A DNA stretch of 64,000 nucleotides. Origin: Cytidiella melzeri. Taxonomy: Eukaryota > Basidiomycota > Agaricomycetes > Polyporales > Irpicaceae. Shown here one piece after another: positions 34,908 through 45,829 of this stretch (positions are counted from its first letter, which is position 1; every line of letters starts with the position of its first letter). The position numbers and the translations under genes were made by a program. The stretch spans positions 54,870 through 118,869 of the forward strand of contig JABYQR010000111.1 in NCBI GenBank assembly GCA_022592445.1, written 5' to 3'. Below the pieces are notes generated by a model that saw nothing but the letters and a program-made list of their open reading frames with translations, was not told the origin of the DNA and did no database searches.

Positions 34908-35972
34908 TCATAGAGTTTCTGAAGGTAGTTTCTCAAAATTCTCGTTGATTGGTCGGAAGTTCATTGCCAAGAATAGAGATGCAGCGATTGGTCGTGGAGC
35001 TCCTGGGTGTCGTCTGTGGAATTCTTCTACAGCTTCATCGGCATGAGTGACGTTGGTTGCTGGTTCCCAGGAATTTTCTGATTCTGGGTATCCTTTCCAC
35101 TTGACACGGTACTGAAACTCCTTCTTCCGCCCAAAGATCCTTGAATCAAGAATCTGTTCTACCTCGTACTCCTCTTCTTTGTCAACCACAATTGGCTCTG
35201 GTTCAGGAAATTCTTGGTTAGGGACCAAACTTTCTGTCTTGGCTGGTTGTAGCCTATCCACATGGAACACTGGGTGACACTTGTCTCGAATGGTGAGTTT
35301 GACCCAATAATTCAGGACCCCAATCTTTTTCAAAACTTCATAAGGACCATCTTGTTTTGGTGCTAGTTTTTCCACCGGCTGTTCCTTTGGATGTTTCTCG
35401 CATTCCACGTAAACCTTATCACTGACTTTAAACTGCAGCGCCTTTGTAACTCCGTGATCATAAAATTGCTTCATGCGTTCTGCTGTGAGTTGTAACACAT
35501 CTTTGGTGTCTTCTTGGGCTTCTCGGAGCACTCGAAGACATTCGTCTGCTGCGGGAACATTTGATACTGGGTTCAAAGGCACCTGGAACTCCGGTAGATC
35601 CCCATAAATCAGTTCAAAGGGAGCCTTCCCGGTGGACAAGTGTACTTGGCTATTAATTGCAAACTCCGCAATTGGTAACCAGTCTACCCAGTCATCCTGT
35701 CTGAAGGAGCAGAACACTTGGAGATACTGTTCTATCTCTCGGTTCATACGTTTGGTTTTACCATCTGTCTGAGGATGGTACGCAGTAAACATAGACAACT
35801 TTACTCTGAGTGCATCGTAGATAGCATGGAGAAACTTGGATGCAAACACCGATCCGTGGTCTGAGATCATCTGGCGAGGTACACCATGGAGTCGAAACAC
35901 GTTTGCAATATAGTCCTGCACGTGTTCAGGAGTTTTCATGTTTTCCCGTGACGGATAGCAATGCACCTGCAC
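34908..35972 (-). pseudogene. Ty3 integrase C-part plus chromodomain
   Basis: 354 open codons. Integrase catalytic positions: D in ISDHGSVFAS and E in NREIEQYLQVF; the first D lies in the neighbouring fragment. The chromodomain is EEEYEVEQILDSR...RVKWKGYPESENSWEP near the end. The ORF is separated from the preceding fragment by a single TGA (near 35,976). Confidence 0.9.
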
Positions 35973-35978
35973 TGTTGT

Positions 35979-36749
35979 TCAATCAACTGCAACCGTGATA
36001 GAATTGTATCCTTTACATGGCAGTAGTTTGACAATGAAGTCCGTGGTAACACTTTCCCATGGAGCATTGGGTGGATCTAGCGGATTGAGTGGACCACGTG
36101 GTGGCGTGGGGTATGTCTTGGCTCTTTCACAGGTGTCACACGTGTCTACATAGTCATTGACAAAGCACGTCATGCTGGGCCACCAGTAGTTCCGAGATAG
36201 TAACTCCAGTGCTTTGTACCTCCCCGGATGTCCGGCGGCAGGTAAGTCGTGATGTCTCCGAACTAGTTCCTTTCGGATTTTGTCATCTTGAGGGACATAA
36301 ACTTTTCCCTGGAACAATAACAATCCATTTTCCACGTTCCACTCTTCGAGACCCCGGCTAAGAAGGCGAGGTCCGAGTTTCTTGACTTTGGCAAGTGCTT
36401 CTGCCACCTTGGTCTCTCGAAGAGAACATTCACGGATACGTTTCAGCAGGTCTCTGTCTGGTCGTGCACTAGCTTGCCCACATTGGGAAGCAGCAGCTCG
36501 GAAGACCTTGGGTCCTAAGACTACTCGCAACAAATTGTCTTCTTTGTCCTTGACCTCATGTTGGCCTAGCCTGGACATAGAATCCGATTTTCCCATCGAC
36601 TTTCCGGGTTTTGGAATGATCTTGAAGTTGAAGCGTGAGAGGAACAACAACCAACGCGCTCGGTGACGTGTCAAGTTACGAGCTGTCTTCCAATACTCAA
36701 TATTCTTGTGGTCAGAGAAGATGGGAAATTTCTCTGGTAGTCCTTCCAA
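35979..36749 (-). pseudogene. Ty3 RNase H end and integrase zinc-binding domain
   Basis: Starts in RNase H sequence (FSDHKNIEYW). The integrase HHCC domain follows: HHDLPAAGHPGRYKALEL and CDTCERAK. Next comes the first catalytic Asp in VTTDFIVKLLP. A TGA opens the fragment at the 5' side (AIV-stop-ALEDW). Confidence 0.88.
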
Positions 36750-37193
36750 GTAATGACGCCAGTCTTCAAGGGCTCATACAATTGCCATGAGTTCTTGGTC
36801 GTAGATCTCATAGTTCTGTTTGGTCTCAGTCATGCCTTCAGACCGATAGGCTACTGGATGTCACGTGCCGTCTTTGGCCTGCTGCTCCAACACTCCTCCC
36901 ATTGCATATCCGGATGCATCCATTTCCAAACGTGTGGGTATATCAAAACGCCACATTGCCAGCACCGGCTCTTCCACAAAATCATCGGCGGAGTTCATCA
37001 AATGCTGATTGCTCTTCAGTACCCCATTTCCAAGGAACCTTGCCCATGAGACGGTCTAGGGGCTTACATATCTTTTCGAAGTCTTTGATCTCCGGTAGAA
37101 GTTTGCAAACCCCCGGAATTGGCAGATATCAGAGACGTTCTGCGGTACAGGCCATTTGGCCACTGCCTTTACTTTGACAGGGTCCATGTGTAA

Positions 37194-37868
37194 CTAGTTA
37201 TGACCAATGATGACACCAAGGTATTCCGTCTTCAACCTCTCAAATTCGCATTTCTCAGGTATCAAAAATAGGTCATGTTGCCTAAGCCGTCTCAAAACTT
37301 TGTGTACCATCTCATGGTGCTCAGATATCTCCTGAGAGTTAATGAGGATATCATCTAGGTAGATGGTGACCTTGCCTTTAGCAATGAGGTCAGCAAAGAT
37401 GTTGTTCATCATGTTCTGGAACGTGGCCGGGGAGTTGGTAAGGCCGAAGAACCTAACTGTGGGAGTCCTCGGTTGAGGACAAATGTGGCTTTGTGTTTGT
37501 CGCCTTCTTTAATGCGGACATTATTGTATCCCCACCTGACATCCAGCTTAGTCAAGAACTTAGCGCCTCTTAGCCTATCCATGAGTCCAGAGATTAACGG
37601 TAGTGGATATTGGTTCTTGGTGGTGACTTTGTTCAACTTTTGATAGTCTTGAACCGGACGCAACTTTCCGTCTTTTTTCTTGACAAAGAAGAAAGGTGAT
37701 GCCATTGGAGACTTTGACGGTCAAATTTACCCCTTTTTCTAGGTTCTCCTGGATGAACTTGTCAAGTTCCTCTTGCTCGGAATGAAACAGCGGGTAAACC
37801 TTTGCATGGAATTCTTTTGCTTCCAGAATCAACTCAACTGCATGGTGGTATGACTTGTGTTCTGGAAG
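37194..37868 (-). pseudogene. Ty3 reverse transcriptase, frame-broken
   Basis: Fragments in different frames: [10 protein letters not shown] region, then [36 protein letters not shown], and the polymerase site IYLDDILINS (YLDD). Frameshifts lie near 37,440-37,470 and 37,690-37,710. Homology continues to about 36,750 through two TGA codons and one TAG. Confidence 0.88.
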
Positions 37869-39480
37869 TCATTGAGATTCCGTCTCGGAGAAGATATGAG
37901 CATGTTGACAATATTGTTCAGGTACCATCTTCTCAAATGTTTTGACTGGTTCAACTTGGTTCTCGACCTCAGCTAATTCACTAGAGTATGTGTATCCTGC
38001 TAGAGTGAACAAGCGTCTGCCTTCCTGTACTATAGGTGTCGGACATGTGCGTAAAATGCATTGGGGAGTTCCTTTTCCACCGAGCTGAGTAGTGGCCTGC
38101 ACCTGTAACTTCGGTGATTTGGCTACTTCCAAACTTCCTGAACCTTCCATGGTCTCCTTGAGGTCCTCTTTGGCCTCCTCCATATCCACCGGCAAGTACG
38201 GAAGTTGTTCCACAACTTTCCGTAATCCCGGGGTCCTCTTCTTCCGCTTAGGCTCAGCTGTTCTCTTAGCTGCGACCTCCTTCGCTTCATTAACCCGTTC
38301 CCTGGGTTTACACGCATCAGGACATCCATTAATCCTGATGATGCCTTCGTACCAATTGATGGTGGGGTTGTGATGCTGCAACCAATCAATTCCTATGATC
38401 ACGTCTTCCAGTCCAATATTGGTGACCGTGAAAATGGTCCTTTCCTCGTTGTCCCTTATCTGTCGCGGAGCGACTGCTGCTATACTACTAAACCCTAAAC
38501 AAGGGTAGAGAGGGGAGGGAGTGGAAGTGGAAGTGGATCTCCAACGACGACAACGAGGTCAAAGTCGATGATGAGCAGGCAAGCAGGCTCAAAGGCCGGA
38601 TACTAGCAGTGCAAATGACAGAGTTAATAAGATATGATACTAAGTTACATGCAGTAACTCACCTAGCAGTGCAAATGACAGAGAGGTCAAGATGCAGAGC
38701 TAGGGAGGGTAAGGGCTACTATATATACTGTGGCTGGGTGGTCTGTGCACAAGTTCCCACACTAGGGACTGGAGTAACTGTGGGGCTGGAGTAACAATAG
38801 AACAATAAGGGACCAGGGTAACTGTCAAAGACCAGGGTACGTAGAACAATAGAGCTAGAACAATAAGACAATAGAACAATAGAAACTGGAACAATAGAAC
38901 AATAGAAACTGGGGAATCCCTGGGGAATCCCTAACAATAGACAGAAGACAATAGACGAAAGACAATAAGACAATAAGAACTGGGGAAATCCCTGGGGAAT
39001 CCCTGGGGAATCCCTAACAATGGAAGGAGAACAATAGAACAATAGCCTAGGTTGATCTGGAACCGCTCCAGATTGAGTCTAGGGTTTGGGTCTGGACTAT
39101 TGATAAATAAGGCAGGATGTCACGTGACCCGGGTTAGGGTTAGGTCCGGTAACACTCCTAGCCGGAAAATAAGCGCTCTAGATAGGCGCCTAAGGCTGTA
39201 AACTGGTGACATTATTGGAAAAATCCGGTCTCTGTTGGACTATCCATGTCACTATCCTCATGTTGAGAATGGCAACTTTGTCAATATCCCCGTCTCAATT
39301 TGGGGTTCCGTCTATTTTATACACCGGAATTGGTTGTTTTAACTTCCAGGTCCTGATACAATGCTCTCAAACAAACCGTTTATGAATACATAGTGTTGAG
39401 GCTCCACTATCGATCATTGCTGCGACTTCTTTAGATCTCCGCACTCCTGAGACTGTGATGGGTATGTGAAAGTGTTTGGA
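37869..39480 (-). pseudogene. Ty3 protease region, interrupted by an LTR2-type fragment
   Basis: The protease active site AMIDSGAST is at about 39,410-39,440 and the domain resumes at 38,402 (GLEDVIIGIDWLQHHNP). The two halves are separated by 38,480-39,257, which matches LTR2 (GGGAATCCCTGGGG repeats, GTCACGTGAC, TTGGACTATCCATGTCA). Possible target duplication TATAC/TATCC is imperfect. Confidence 0.75.
38480..39257 (+). mobile_element. LTR2-type fragment nested in the Ty3 element
   Basis: Shares about 320 bp (38,930-39,257) with the inverse of 31,965-32,290, including the GTCACGTGAC palindrome. It contains short AACAATAGAACAATAG repeats. Its left boundary is uncertain. Confidence 0.6.
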
Positions 39481-39579
39481 TTCGGAACCAGTCTCTAGTA
39501 CATCAGACGCAAGTCAGAAATCTATTAGTACATGGTAAATGTGGGGCGCATGCTTGCGCAGCTCAAATCACGGCCTGAA

Positions 39580-41803
39580 TCAAAAACCCTCTTCAATTCT
39601 CTTCTTGAGGTCGGCATTTTCCGTCCTCAGCTTCTCCAACTCTCCTAGTACCGTGCTAAGTGTCACCTCTGACACGCTTGACAAGCTTGGTACTTCCTCC
39701 CTCTCAGACTTCTTCTCTTCGGCCCAAGAAGAAGATGCTTCTCCATTGGTAGCGGCTACACGGGTTTCACAAGATGGTACGAATGCCTGGGAGACGCTCT
39801 GTGCATCTGGGCGAAATGATGGACGTAGAACTGCCGGTTTTGTGCACATGCGTGCAATGTGACTGGAGTCGGTGGTAAGTTCTTGGCAGTTGTAACACCG
39901 CCGACCTTGTTGTATTTTAGAGGCGTCAACCTCCATAAGAAACGGACTGTTGAAAAAGGGCAGGGAGCCGGAGTAAACCTGGGCTGAGACTGGGTAGGTC
40001 TTGATATAGTCGACAAAGGAACAGACAGAACTTTCTTTTCCATTGTTTCCCTGATGCGGGCATATGCGGCTGCCATCTTCAGAGACCTATCTATCCAACC
40101 TTGGCAATTGGCTGGAGGTGTTTCGGCTGTTGCCAGCCGCCCATAGATAAACTCAGGGAGACCTTTGATGAATCAGATCTTCTTGTCCTTGTCACTCAAC
40201 CCATTGATATGACCCACGTAGGATTGGAAATTGGTGATGTAAGTTCCTACATCACACGTGTTCTTTTCCTTCTTCTCAGCTCCACAGAGCTTCTCCAACT
40301 CTTGGATGGCAGTATCTTTGGGTGTTGCATTGCAGAAGTACTTTTTGAGTTCAGTTTTGAGCTTGGCCCACGTGTCAAGATTGGCCGGCAAGTCACCGTT
40401 GTTGTCAGCCATGTGATCTGTGACTGGTATTGCCCATTGGGCAGCTTTTTCCAGTTTTCTCATCAGTGATACTGGCAGTCACCCAGTAAGCCTCACACTG
40501 GGACAGAAACCGTTCCAGGTCACAACCATGTTCGCCCTTGTATCTATCGGGCTTGGAGTCATTCTTATTGACTGTAACCTGCGGTCTGGGCATTGCTTGC
40601 GCAACTGCAGCTACAATGGCTGCAACCAGGGTGGAGTCTACTGCTGGTGTTGTCATTGTGACAAGTGCGGGATTGGTAGGAACAACTGTGGGTGGTTCAG
40701 GAGTTACCGGTGAGATTTCCGGCATGGTTTTGGGGATAGCAGGAACAGGGACGGCAGTGGTGATTTTGGGTAAAACAGGTGTGACTAAACTGGTATCAAG
40801 TTCTGGAACTTTGACTTGTCCAGGAACTTCGACAACCAATGGTATTTGACTGTTATCACAGGTACATAACCAGAGTATCGTTGTCCTTCTCTGAAGTGAC
40901 AAGATACTGTGCAAACTTTTGACTTTGATTTGGACACGGCTGTTGTTCGCAGACTTTGATATACGTGTGATCCTCTTTGTTATCGTGGCAATCCTGAAGA
41001 TTGTCGGGATCAAAGACGTGGAATAGATTGTTGCACTCAATGATGACTATCTATTACAAAGGAAGTTTTTCGTAATATCCTCCATCTGCTACAAATGCAA
41101 CTCTACTCGTAACTTCTGTCAACCTCTTGCGTGATTGCGTGAAGTTGATCTGCCCTACTGACTGCAGGCCCCAATTCAGTGCTTTGAGTTGGGCGGGCGT
41201 GCGCGTGGAGAGTACTTCCTCCCGGTGTTCTGCAAGGCATAGGAGTTTGTCATTGAGGAGTAAGACCGCCTTGGTCTGCAGATTGTCCCGATCACGAGTG
41301 ACTTCAATCAGAATCTTGAGGCGTCTGGTAGTGGCCTTGACCTTTGGCTTGAGGATGCCGACTTGATCCTTGATCAAAAACTTGTGAATGTCAAGGGTAA
41401 TTGGTTTCTGCGTGTCTAGTCAAGGTGGTGCAGGCACCCGGAAGACGCTCTGTGCGTCTGGGCAAACCCGGGAGATGCGGTCTTTGAGAGATGGTTTCTC
41501 AATTCGATCAGTGAGGGTTTGTGCGCGTTCTGTGCGGGCGCGTTCCTTGATGGACTCATTGTCACGAGCAAACTTCTCATGGTCAAAGGCAGGGAGTCTG
41601 GTACCGAGAGGATGGTAGTGGGGATGACGTGAGACATACGAAACAATGGCTTTGAGGTCCTTCTCTGTGTAGAGATGGGGGAGACCTTGTTTGCGCAGTT
41701 CCTGTTGAGCCTTGAAGAAAGACTTGGGTACGTTACGACAGATGTGTACGTCTTTGGGCACTACAACCACGAGGTGAGAAATAAGATCAGGTGTTCCGGC
41801 CAA
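39580..41803 (-). pseudogene. Ty3 gag-like region
   Basis: Open fragments 41,803-41,420, 41,377-41,054, 41,040-40,405, 40,463-40,173 and 40,076-39,580 join with small frame jumps. They read as gag: Pro/Thr/Val-rich linker, a capsid-like stretch (CDLERFLSQCEAYW, WAKLKTELKKYFCNATP), then CYNCQ with H and C further on as a degenerate zinc knuckle. Confidence 0.7.
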
Positions 41804-41907
41804 TACAATGTACTGGTAAACCGGGGGGACTAAACTTTCAAAAACTTTGGGGAAAGGAAGTGTGCGGTTGCGCGAAGTCCAGGCGAGCGTACAGAGATTC
41901 TACCTCA

Positions 41908-42393
41908 TGTCAAGAACACAACCAAACTCTATGACAAGCAAGGAAGTGACGATGGGGAAGGAGGAACAACGAGCGAACTCGCGTGGACGATGACAACAGG
42001 AGAAATGATGGTGAGGAAAGGGGGAGAGACCACAATGAGGGAGCAGCTGATAATGAGCTAAAGACCAGGTATATTAGTACAGTGATGGACTAGGTACAAG
42101 GTGAATGTCACCTAAAGACCAAGAAATAGAATCTGAGGTCTTTAGGGAGCTTCAGGGTAGGTTTATATACATCTCAGACAAGGACCCCTGGTACTGGGTC
42201 TGTACTCATAACACTGCCATGGGAACGTACGGTGTGCTATGGTGCGGTGTTCTACAATGTTCCACACTGTTTCAGCACCTTCTATGATCATGTGACCAGT
42301 CTGTCACATGTACTTGATCACATGCAGGAGCCATGTGCCATCAATAAGATAAGATAAGGAAAATAAAAGGAAAAAGTGTGCATGTTCGTGACA
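41908..42393 (-). repeat. 5' LTR of the Ty3 element
   Basis: 486 bp. The internal sequence next to it starts TGAGGTAGAATC on the minus strand, the primer-binding-site position; I cannot name the tRNA. Confidence 0.88.
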
Positions 42394-43000
42394 ACGATGT
42401 AAATTTGTGGCTGCATTGATAGTGAGTACTGTATCTGATTGTTGCATAGAATTTCACAACTGTTAGTTGCTCTCTAAGCAGGAGTTACAATCAGAACACA
42501 GCCTGTGGCAGTTCCAATGGGAGTGAGGCAGTTCAGACATCAACAGTAGGTACTGCATTGGATTGTTGCACAAAGTTTTACAACCATTAGTTGCTCTCTA
42601 AGGAGGAGTTAAAATCAAAACATAGCCTGTGGCAGTTCTAATGGGAATGAGGCAGATCAGACACCAACAGGACATGGTTTCATCAGCATAGAGCACTGCC
42701 TCTGATTCTTCCATACAGTTTCACAAACACCAGTTGCTCTACAAGCAGGAGTAACAATCAAAACACAGCCTGTGGCAGCTCTAATGGGGGTGAGGCAGTG
42801 CAGACATCAGCTGGATGTTGTTTCACAACCACTACATTCTAAGCAGGAATTACAACTGTAGCACTTCCAATGGGGGTGAGGCAGTCCAGACATCAACAGT
42901 ACATGGTTGCATTGGCAGCAAGCACTGTATTCAATTGGTCCACAAGGTTTCACAACCACTTGTCACAGATTTTCAATGTTTCTACAAGACTTGCCTTTAC
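42394..43000 (+). repeat. R2 units continuing after the Ty3 insertion
   Basis: Four to five R2 units (GGAGTTACAATCAGAAC...) resume here directly after the Ty3 target duplication. They show that this stretch was joined to 34,318 before the retrotransposon inserted. Confidence 0.75.
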
Positions 43001-43159
43001 CAGCAACAGTATTATTGGGAATATTTAAGCACTTATCCGGCACTTATTTCAGCACCTATCAATTGATGCGCACTCCATCATTGATGCACTGATGCACTCT
43101 CTGTCTCTGATGCGCTGATGCACTCCTTTCCTTATCTGTGTATCACATGATAGAACTCT

Positions 43160-43935
43160 CTGGAACCTTGTTGAACATGCTGGAACTATGATGTCATAGT
43201 GTAGAACATTCTAGTAGATGATGTCATAGTTCTTAGAACCTCCTGGAAAAGTCTAGCCTTGGCTTAGAACAAGCTAGAACAAGTCTAGCCTTGGGACTGA
43301 GTCATGGGGTCAGATCATGGGGACAATTGCTATTGGTTGATTATTGAAGTGGCACCACTAGGGCATAGGGCATGCTTAGTAAGGTAGATTACTTCGCTTA
43401 CTCATGTAGGTATTAGGGGTCTTAGGGTAGTACCTGGGGTCCTCCCCTTCATGTATATATAGAGGCACTCCTGAGGGCATATCCCCTCAGTCTTATCCAC
43501 TCTGTTGATAAAGGACTACTCAGTACCTCACAGTACTTTGCTCACCACACCTCTCACACTCTATCTCACTCTATCTCTTCAAGTTTAACAACTTATCTGG
43601 TGAGTGGTAACCTTACTGTTACAGATGGTCCAGCTGAGGGGGCATCAGTCTTTGTGATAGTGGTGGAAGACATCAAGGGAAGAGGTGTAGTAGGAGCAGG
43701 AGAGGGAGTAGGAGTGAAAGTGGGAGTTGTCCTGTGAGTGGTTGTTCTTTGGTTGAGCTCTGGTGCCCCTGAGGAAGTTGGTTTGGTGTCGCTCTCTAGT
43801 GAAACGACAAAGTTGAGCTTGATCAGCGAGATCAGAGCTCATCAACGAGAGGAGTAGATGTAGAAGTGAAGTAGAGTGAAGATATGAGCTTAGGCAGGGC
43901 TCATAACCTTTTAACAAGGTATCAGTGGAGTTGAG
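43160..43935 (+). mobile_element. Possible Copia-type LTR with primer-binding site
   Basis: A promoter-like TGTATATATAGAGG lies near 43,450. The segment ends ACCTTTTAACA followed by AGGTATCAGTGGAG (43,910-43,935), which resembles the Copia primer site (GGTATCAGAGC class). No reverse transcriptase follows, and a solo LTR2 begins about 115 bp later. The left boundary is not determined. Confidence 0.4.
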
Positions 43936-44050
43936 AGCGTTGAGAGAGAAGACTGAGATGGTGGTCACATAGAGAGTTGGGGATCAAAAGCAATAGCTGT
44001 GCATTGATCAGAGTAAGTCTTATATACGGTAACTACGCCGCTTAGCGCGC

Positions 44051-44743
44051 TGTCGTGGATGGCCCGACTAGCCCTTAATTTTCGCAATTTTACCTCTTGT
44101 TTTTATCTATAAAACTCCGGGCTGCAACTCAGTTGCAACCTTATCTGCATAAACTCCCTTTTCACGTCTATTAAGCGCCCGCATCACGTGGCTTAGACGC
44201 TCCACACGGTCACATTACTTACTACTACGTCACACTGGCATGTGACTTAGTTTAAGTAAGCCCACATGGCTACAAGCACATGGCTCAGCCCATAGCTAGG
44301 GTTTGACGTCATAGATACCGTTCACATGGGCTCCTTATTGTTCTTTCCCTATTGTTCTCTTTATGGAAGGATGTTCTCACAGGTGTGGGAATGGAATACA
44401 ATAGTTGGTCTCCTTTTAGATAGATTCTCTCACGAGTAGAGTTCTTGGCAAGGTCTAGACAATAGCTATTGTTCTCCTTTAGGTAGTTCTTTTGTTCTTT
44501 GTTCACACGGCTTCTTGCAAAGCCTGCCCTCAACATGGTCTGTGCGCAGGTCCCTGAAGTCTATATATACTGCTACATGTACGCTCCTAGCCCCCCATCT
44601 CGACCTCTTGGTCTTTACTGGGCTAGCAACTTGAACAAAGTCTGATAGCTGGTGAAAGCATTGTGCTCTACGCCTGCCACCACCTCCTCGTCGTTTTCCA
44701 CTCCGTGTCCCTTTTAGTTGCGTCGAGCTTCGTCTCCGTGACA
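44051..44743 (+). mobile_element. Solo LTR of family LTR2 with 5 bp target duplication
   Basis: Begins TGTCGTGG and ends CCGTGACA. Flanked by CGCGC on both sides (44,046-44,050 and 44,744-44,748). No internal region, so it is a solo LTR formed by LTR-LTR recombination. It lies at the 3' edge of kinase copy 1. Confidence 0.82.
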
Positions 44744-44759
44744 CGCGCGCCAAGTACAA

Positions 44760-45190
44760 AGACAAAATAGTGAAACACAGGATGGCAATCCTTGAGCTCT
44801 GCGCTTCGGACAATATTGGGGTCACATGCGCGAGCAAGCCCAAAGTCAGCGACCATGAGCAAACCGTTGTTGGAAATGAGGAGGTTTGCCACTTACATGT
44901 CTCGAGGGTCCTTCCCCGAGTTTGCTCCCCACCCGACGCATGTAATTTATGCCTTCGAGATGATGCTTCATGTACATTTTGATATGGTTGGGCGAAAGCT
45001 TCACGCGTTTGTTGGCGAGTAATTCAGCCATGTAGGGACACACCATATAGACAGATAACGATGTCTCTTTGAGAACACGAAGCAGCAGGGAGACAAGTGC
45101 AACTGTTCAACTCATTTCAGATGACAAACAGGTCTAGTATATCTGCTATGTACAGATGACGCAAGGCTTTAGGAATCTCCAACTTGCGTG
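44760..45190 (-). pseudogene. CDK-type kinase fragment (copy 1), truncated both sides
   Basis: Minus-strand fragments read KLSPNHIKMYM (alphaE region) and ANLLISNNGLLMVADFGLARACDP (catalytic-loop end and DFG). This is the order of CDK9/BUR1-type kinases. The ATP-binding lobe and the region after DFG are missing. The sequence 45,110-45,180 matches both flanks of the 3.7 kb element (57,800-57,823 and 61,497-61,540) and is its unoccupied target. The 3' side ends at the solo LTR2, the 5' side in the secreted protein B gene. Confidence 0.75.
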
Positions 45191-45765
45191 TAATAATTTC
45201 CCGCTCCCGGCGGACCAAACACCGCTTCCTCGTACATGCCTTTTTTTAATTTTTGGAAGCCGTGTTCGTCCTGAGCCTCCTTAAACAACATTCCAGCTTC
45301 TGCCCAATCGTTTTCCCATTTTTTCTTCTGCTCCAAGTCATTACTTAACTGGATAGATTGATGTGCCATTTTGAGTTCTTGGAGTCTTTTCTCAGCCTCA
45401 GCGAGGTTGAGTTCAGCAAGAACTGCTTTCTCCTGAGAGGTTAAATAGCACACAAAAGGCGTGTGGACTTGTTGACGAGTTCCTGAACGTGGTGCCAAGT
45501 CTTGATGCTGCAGGCCTGCAACATTGACCTGAGGTGTACTGTCATGTATGTGAGGTGGTGCGGGTACCGCGTGGCTGGAGCCTGCAATGCTAGAGGTACT
45601 TCCATATCTGCTGGGACTGATCCATCTCTTCCCACTGTTGAAGTTGCCAGAATTGACAGGATGATAGGGTTCCCTTTGGCTGTGCCAGGTAGCAGACACA
45701 GTCACTGTATTAACTGTGCTGGAAAGGATGGTAGCAAGCAAAACAAGAGAGGTTGAGAGCCGCAT
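45169..45765 (-). CDS. Small secreted protein B (198 aa)
   Basis: Single-exon ORF from 45,765. Signal peptide MRLSTSLVLLATILSS... (about 25 residues). A Gly/Ser/His/Pro-rich middle is followed by a long charged helix (AVLAELNLAEAEKRLQELK and KKKWENDWAEAGMLFKEA) that may form a coiled coil. The tail is GAGNYYTQVGDS. The last codons and the stop lie in DNA homologous to the kinase, in another frame, so the gene end is chimeric. The start MxxSTSL, the promoter layout and the 5' leader resemble secreted protein A, but the mature parts do not. No known domain. Confidence 0.65.
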   Translation of the reverse strand: MRLSTSLVLLATILSSTVNTVTVSATWHSQREPYHPVNSGNFNSGKRWISPSRYGSTSSIAGSSHAVPAPPHIHDSTPQVNVAGLQHQDLAPRSGTRQQVHTPFVCYLTSQEKAVLAELNLAEAEKRLQELKMAHQSIQLSNDLEQKKKWENDWAEAGMLFKEAQDEHGFQKLKKGMYEEAVFGPPGAGNYYTQVGDS

Positions 45766-45829
45766 GACAGTATTGGTTGTTGAGGAGAATGTTTTGAGAA
45801 GGGTACAACAAGATGATTCAGCTTTGAAA

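Larger units (their letters stand above)
34319..42393 (-). mobile_element. Ty3/Gypsy chromodomain retrotransposon, full length but decayed
   Basis: Transcribed from the minus strand. LTRs at 34,319-34,835 and 41,908-42,393 (TG...CA). Target duplication ACAAT (34,314-34,318) and ACGAT (42,394-42,398), one mismatch. The related unoccupied site TGGACAATGTAGATTTG lies at about 48,072. Order on the minus strand: gag with a zinc-knuckle-like CYNCQ...HIARMC, aspartic protease (AMIDSGAST), reverse transcriptase, RNase H, integrase and chromodomain. Several in-frame stops and frameshifts inactivate it. A fragment of LTR2 type (38,480-39,257) is inserted in the protease region. The purine tract AGGAGGGG lies next to the 3' LTR. 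Confidence 0.93.

Noticed and set aside
36382..37177. Plus-strand ORFs of 90-98 residues
   Set aside because: Antisense to Ty3 RNase H and integrase.
40420..40849. Gly/Thr/Val-rich plus-strand ORFs
   Set aside because: Antisense to the Pro/Thr/Val linker of Ty3 gag.
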